From Erinaceus europaeus (taxonomy: Eukaryota; Chordata; Mammalia; Eulipotyphla; Erinaceidae): DNA of 64,000 bases. The stretch spans positions 62,001 to 126,000 of the forward strand of contig NW_026647182.1 in NCBI RefSeq assembly GCF_950295315.1, read 5' to 3'. The notes under the pieces were generated by a model that saw only the letters and a list, made by a program, of their open reading frames with translations, was not told the origin of the DNA and searched no databases. This document shows, in pieces, positions 61,843 to 64,000 of this stretch (within the stretch, counting starts at the first letter, position 1; every line of letters begins with the position of its first letter). The translations under genes and the position numbers were made by a program.

Positions 61843-62430
61843 GTGGACATGAGAGCTGCTGCCATACAATCTCTACAAGCCAGGTTTGAACCTGTCATCA
61901 ATGAACACAGTGTAGGAGGTTTTTGAATTCTGAGACACTGAAGAGGGAGAGGTTTTTTCCCTGAGGCTTTCACTGGGAACTAGCAGCTGACCTGTGTGTG
62001 TTGCCAGACAAGGAAACTTGTGGTGCCTGTCCATGTGCGGAGTCTCCTGGATGAGTTCCTTCTCGAGCCTTTTTCGATTCGTCCCGTTGGAGTTGCACTG
62101 ACTAGGGGCCTTGACACTCCTGGGCGTGTCCTAGCACACTGCACAATGATATTGCTTGCAAAGGTTCTGGATGTGGCCTAGGCCTCTGGCATATCAGAGC
62201 ATGGCTGTTGCCCTGTCTGCAGGCCTTCTGAAGTAAGCCCGACATTATGAGCTCAGGGCTGGCCTTAAAAGGCTGGGCGTGCTTCCAGGAAGTGCGAAGC
62301 AGAGTTCACCCAAGGCCCTGCCTTGCAGAAGCTGTCCAGTGTGCACTTGTATAACTCCGTTTGTGCCTGTGCCTCTGTGGATGTGTGCGTGTGTAACTGT
62401 GAGAGTGTGTGTTTGTGTGCATTTTTTGTG
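61843..62430 (+). repeat. Scrambled join: D fragment, C fragment, M1 (copy 6)
   Basis: A D fragment (61843-61932, CTGTGGACATGAGAGCTGCT) is fused at GAATTCTG to a C fragment (61933-62094, AGACACTGAAGAGGG). This is fused at GGAGTTGCA to a 5'-shortened M1 (62095-62365) with GGCCTTAAAAGGCTGG near 62261. The order is out of sequence relative to the 5.5-kb composite. Confidence 0.8.
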
Positions 62431-64000
62431 TGTGTGACATGTAGAGGTCTGAAAATATATTTTAGCTAGAGACCTGCACAGCTCTGGATTCAGGTAGTAA
62501 TGCGGATAAACCTGGCCCTTCAGAGCCATAGTCATGAGAGACATCTCAAAGAGCCATTCGTTTACCTCTTCTCACTCTACAAATCTCTCTCAGCACAAAC
62601 TAAGGCTGCCAAATCATCTACTTCCCTCTTGCTAATTTGTCCACCGAGTCCTATCCCAAAACTGTAAATCAAAGAAGAAATAGACATAGCGCAGTTGCCT
62701 GCACACAGGACAGGCTGAGGATTGCCCAGGAAGATTCAGTAAGCCAGCCTGCATCTTGGCTGGAGCATCACTAAGACTAATTCCAATTTGGAGAGGCGGG
62801 GGCAGTTTTGGAGACTGGGCTGCCGGCCAAGTGTTGCTTCTCAGAGTGCCTAAGACCTAGATGTTCTAAGTGTTACCTTTCCTCAAAAACATAAAATAGC
62901 AATGCCACTTGTAAGAAGTATGCATGTACATGAAGGTTTTGTCTTCAGTGCTCTGGCACTGATCAACACAGGGCCAGAAATTTAGTCCTTTTCTGTCTCT
63001 GTCATCCTGTCTCTCTGACTGTCTCTATTTGCCTTCTTCACTGGGACCTTATGGAAGTCAGTGAATGCATCGTGAACTCGGACTTCCTCGTGTTGAAATT
63101 TTCCTTTCTTCGCCCTTTGGATTATTCAGTCTCCTGCATATGGCGTAGTACATTGGGGAACTGAGGAGACAGCGATCCTGCTGCAGGTAAGAGGCATATG
63201 TCCATCTCCAGCTGCAGCTGTCCAGGCCCTCTGTGCTTGCCTCCCATTGTCCAGGGCCCTGAGGCTGACACTCAGCCTAAATGCAGCCCTCCTCAATTTC
63301 CTGCACTGCATCCTTGTCCTTATTACATGAGAGCCCAGGTCAAGAGAAGTGAAACTCTATCCCCCTGGCACACACTTTGTGCTTTCCCTCTATTGGGCCG
63401 AATGTAAAGGATCTGTGGTACTGATGGCCACACCAGTGTCCAGATTTTCCACGCAAAATGGAAGCTTCCAGGGTTCAGAAAGAGGGTTTTTTGATGGCTG
63501 TGAAATGTCTTTTCCAAGTGCCTCATGGGGTTTCAAATCCTTCTGAAACATGAAGTTCTTTTCTTGTATCTAGGGAATATTCTCACCTCTGGCCAGAATG
63601 CCCTCCCAACTAGGAGCACAGCTATCCTGGCGTCAGGAGGTCTGCCAGCCTGCTAGCTCCTGGAGGGATTCCTGAATATTATGTCCTCAGGTCCTAAGTG
63701 GTAACAGGTGTTTCCAATTGCCTTTATTAGCAGCAGCCAGGCCCTCAGGTGAGGGGCGGGGATGTGATCTCCACTGAAAACTCCTAATTCAGCCAATGGA
63801 TGCATTCATCTTCCTTTTGTCTCTCCATAGCAAGGGCCCGGGGAGTTTGTGCTTCCTGCAAGCAGAGCGACTTGATATGGGACACTCATGGATACCTACT
63901 TCTGGGAATCTCTCTGAGTGTGATGTGTGGACACCAAGACACCATTATCAGGGATTGTGAGGCCATAAGAGCAATTTCCTTAGCAGGACCCAAAGGGGAG
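62431..64000 (+). repeat. C body copy 6 (5' part missing; runs off the window)
   Basis: After a TG-rich stretch the sequence jumps to GACATGTAGAGGTCTG, skipping the segment with the pyrimidine-AG site and the CT/TA microsatellite. The rest is normal C, including the exon-like segment 63831-63996, where the donor GT is changed to GG. Confidence 0.8.
63831..63996 (+). other. 166-nt exon-like segment (C copy 6)
   Basis: CTCTCCATAG precedes it. It has the same length and is open in the same frame as the copies at 39063 and 56648, but several residues differ (LI for FV, GY for AC) and the donor is lost. Confidence 0.3.

Overview
This window is eukaryotic, noncoding and dominated by repeats. I find no protein gene, rRNA, tRNA gene or CRISPR array that I can support. 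The best organism call is a hedgehog (Erinaceidae). The window carries many diverged copies of two tRNA-derived SINE types that I know from hedgehog genomes. One has a CACCTGCAGGGGAGTCGCTT core and an (AAC)n tail. The other has a GTTAAGCACTCATGTTACAA head and a CT-rich body. This call comes from recalled consensus sequences, not a search.

Region A (1-24515) is a direct tandem macrosatellite with a unit of about 3.4 kb. It holds seven complete units (3382-3421 bp) and the start of an eighth. Every unit has the same order: GC-rich segment, (TCC)n tract, an exon-like 84-nt block, C-rich segment, poly-A, SINE-I with (AAC)n, SINE-II, (ATTT)n, (CCAT)n, (GGAGA)n. The units form a higher-order repeat: a two-unit block of about 6.81 kb occurs twice in succession, covering roughly 4.5/5.0 to 18.1/18.5 kb.

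Region B (24515-34050) is an older, longer relative of the same unit (about 4.1 kb) in the same orientation. It comprises a 5'-truncated copy fused to A unit 8, one complete copy (26816-30915) and one copy with an internal deletion (30916-34050). In B the SINE-I 3' part is present three times in tandem. B also keeps CpG-rich promoter-like sites (an NRF1 palindrome and GC boxes) and a good splice donor after the 84-nt block, both of which are lost in A.

Region C (34050-64000) is a mosaic of other repeated modules, named here. C is a long body of about 2.4 kb. M1 is a CCAAT/GC-box/TTAAAA promoter-like block. D is a forward SINE-like sequence followed by a reverse SINE ending in AATAAA. E is an AT-rich block of about 550 bp. 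F is a block of about 270 bp followed by a reverse SINE. G is a short linker with a CA repeat. Modules recur in shuffled order with truncations and one local inversion.

A solitary, nearly complete A-type unit lies inside region C at 48744-52015. It is circularly permuted relative to the array: it starts at unit position ~590, passes through the unit boundary and ends at ~452. It splits a D/E module with almost no loss of target. This is the most interesting structure in the window and fits re-integration of an extrachromosomal circle. Nothing here acts as a pathway or operon. The biology is repeat amplification, unequal exchange and decay, with a few exon-like and promoter-like segments that could be transcribed.
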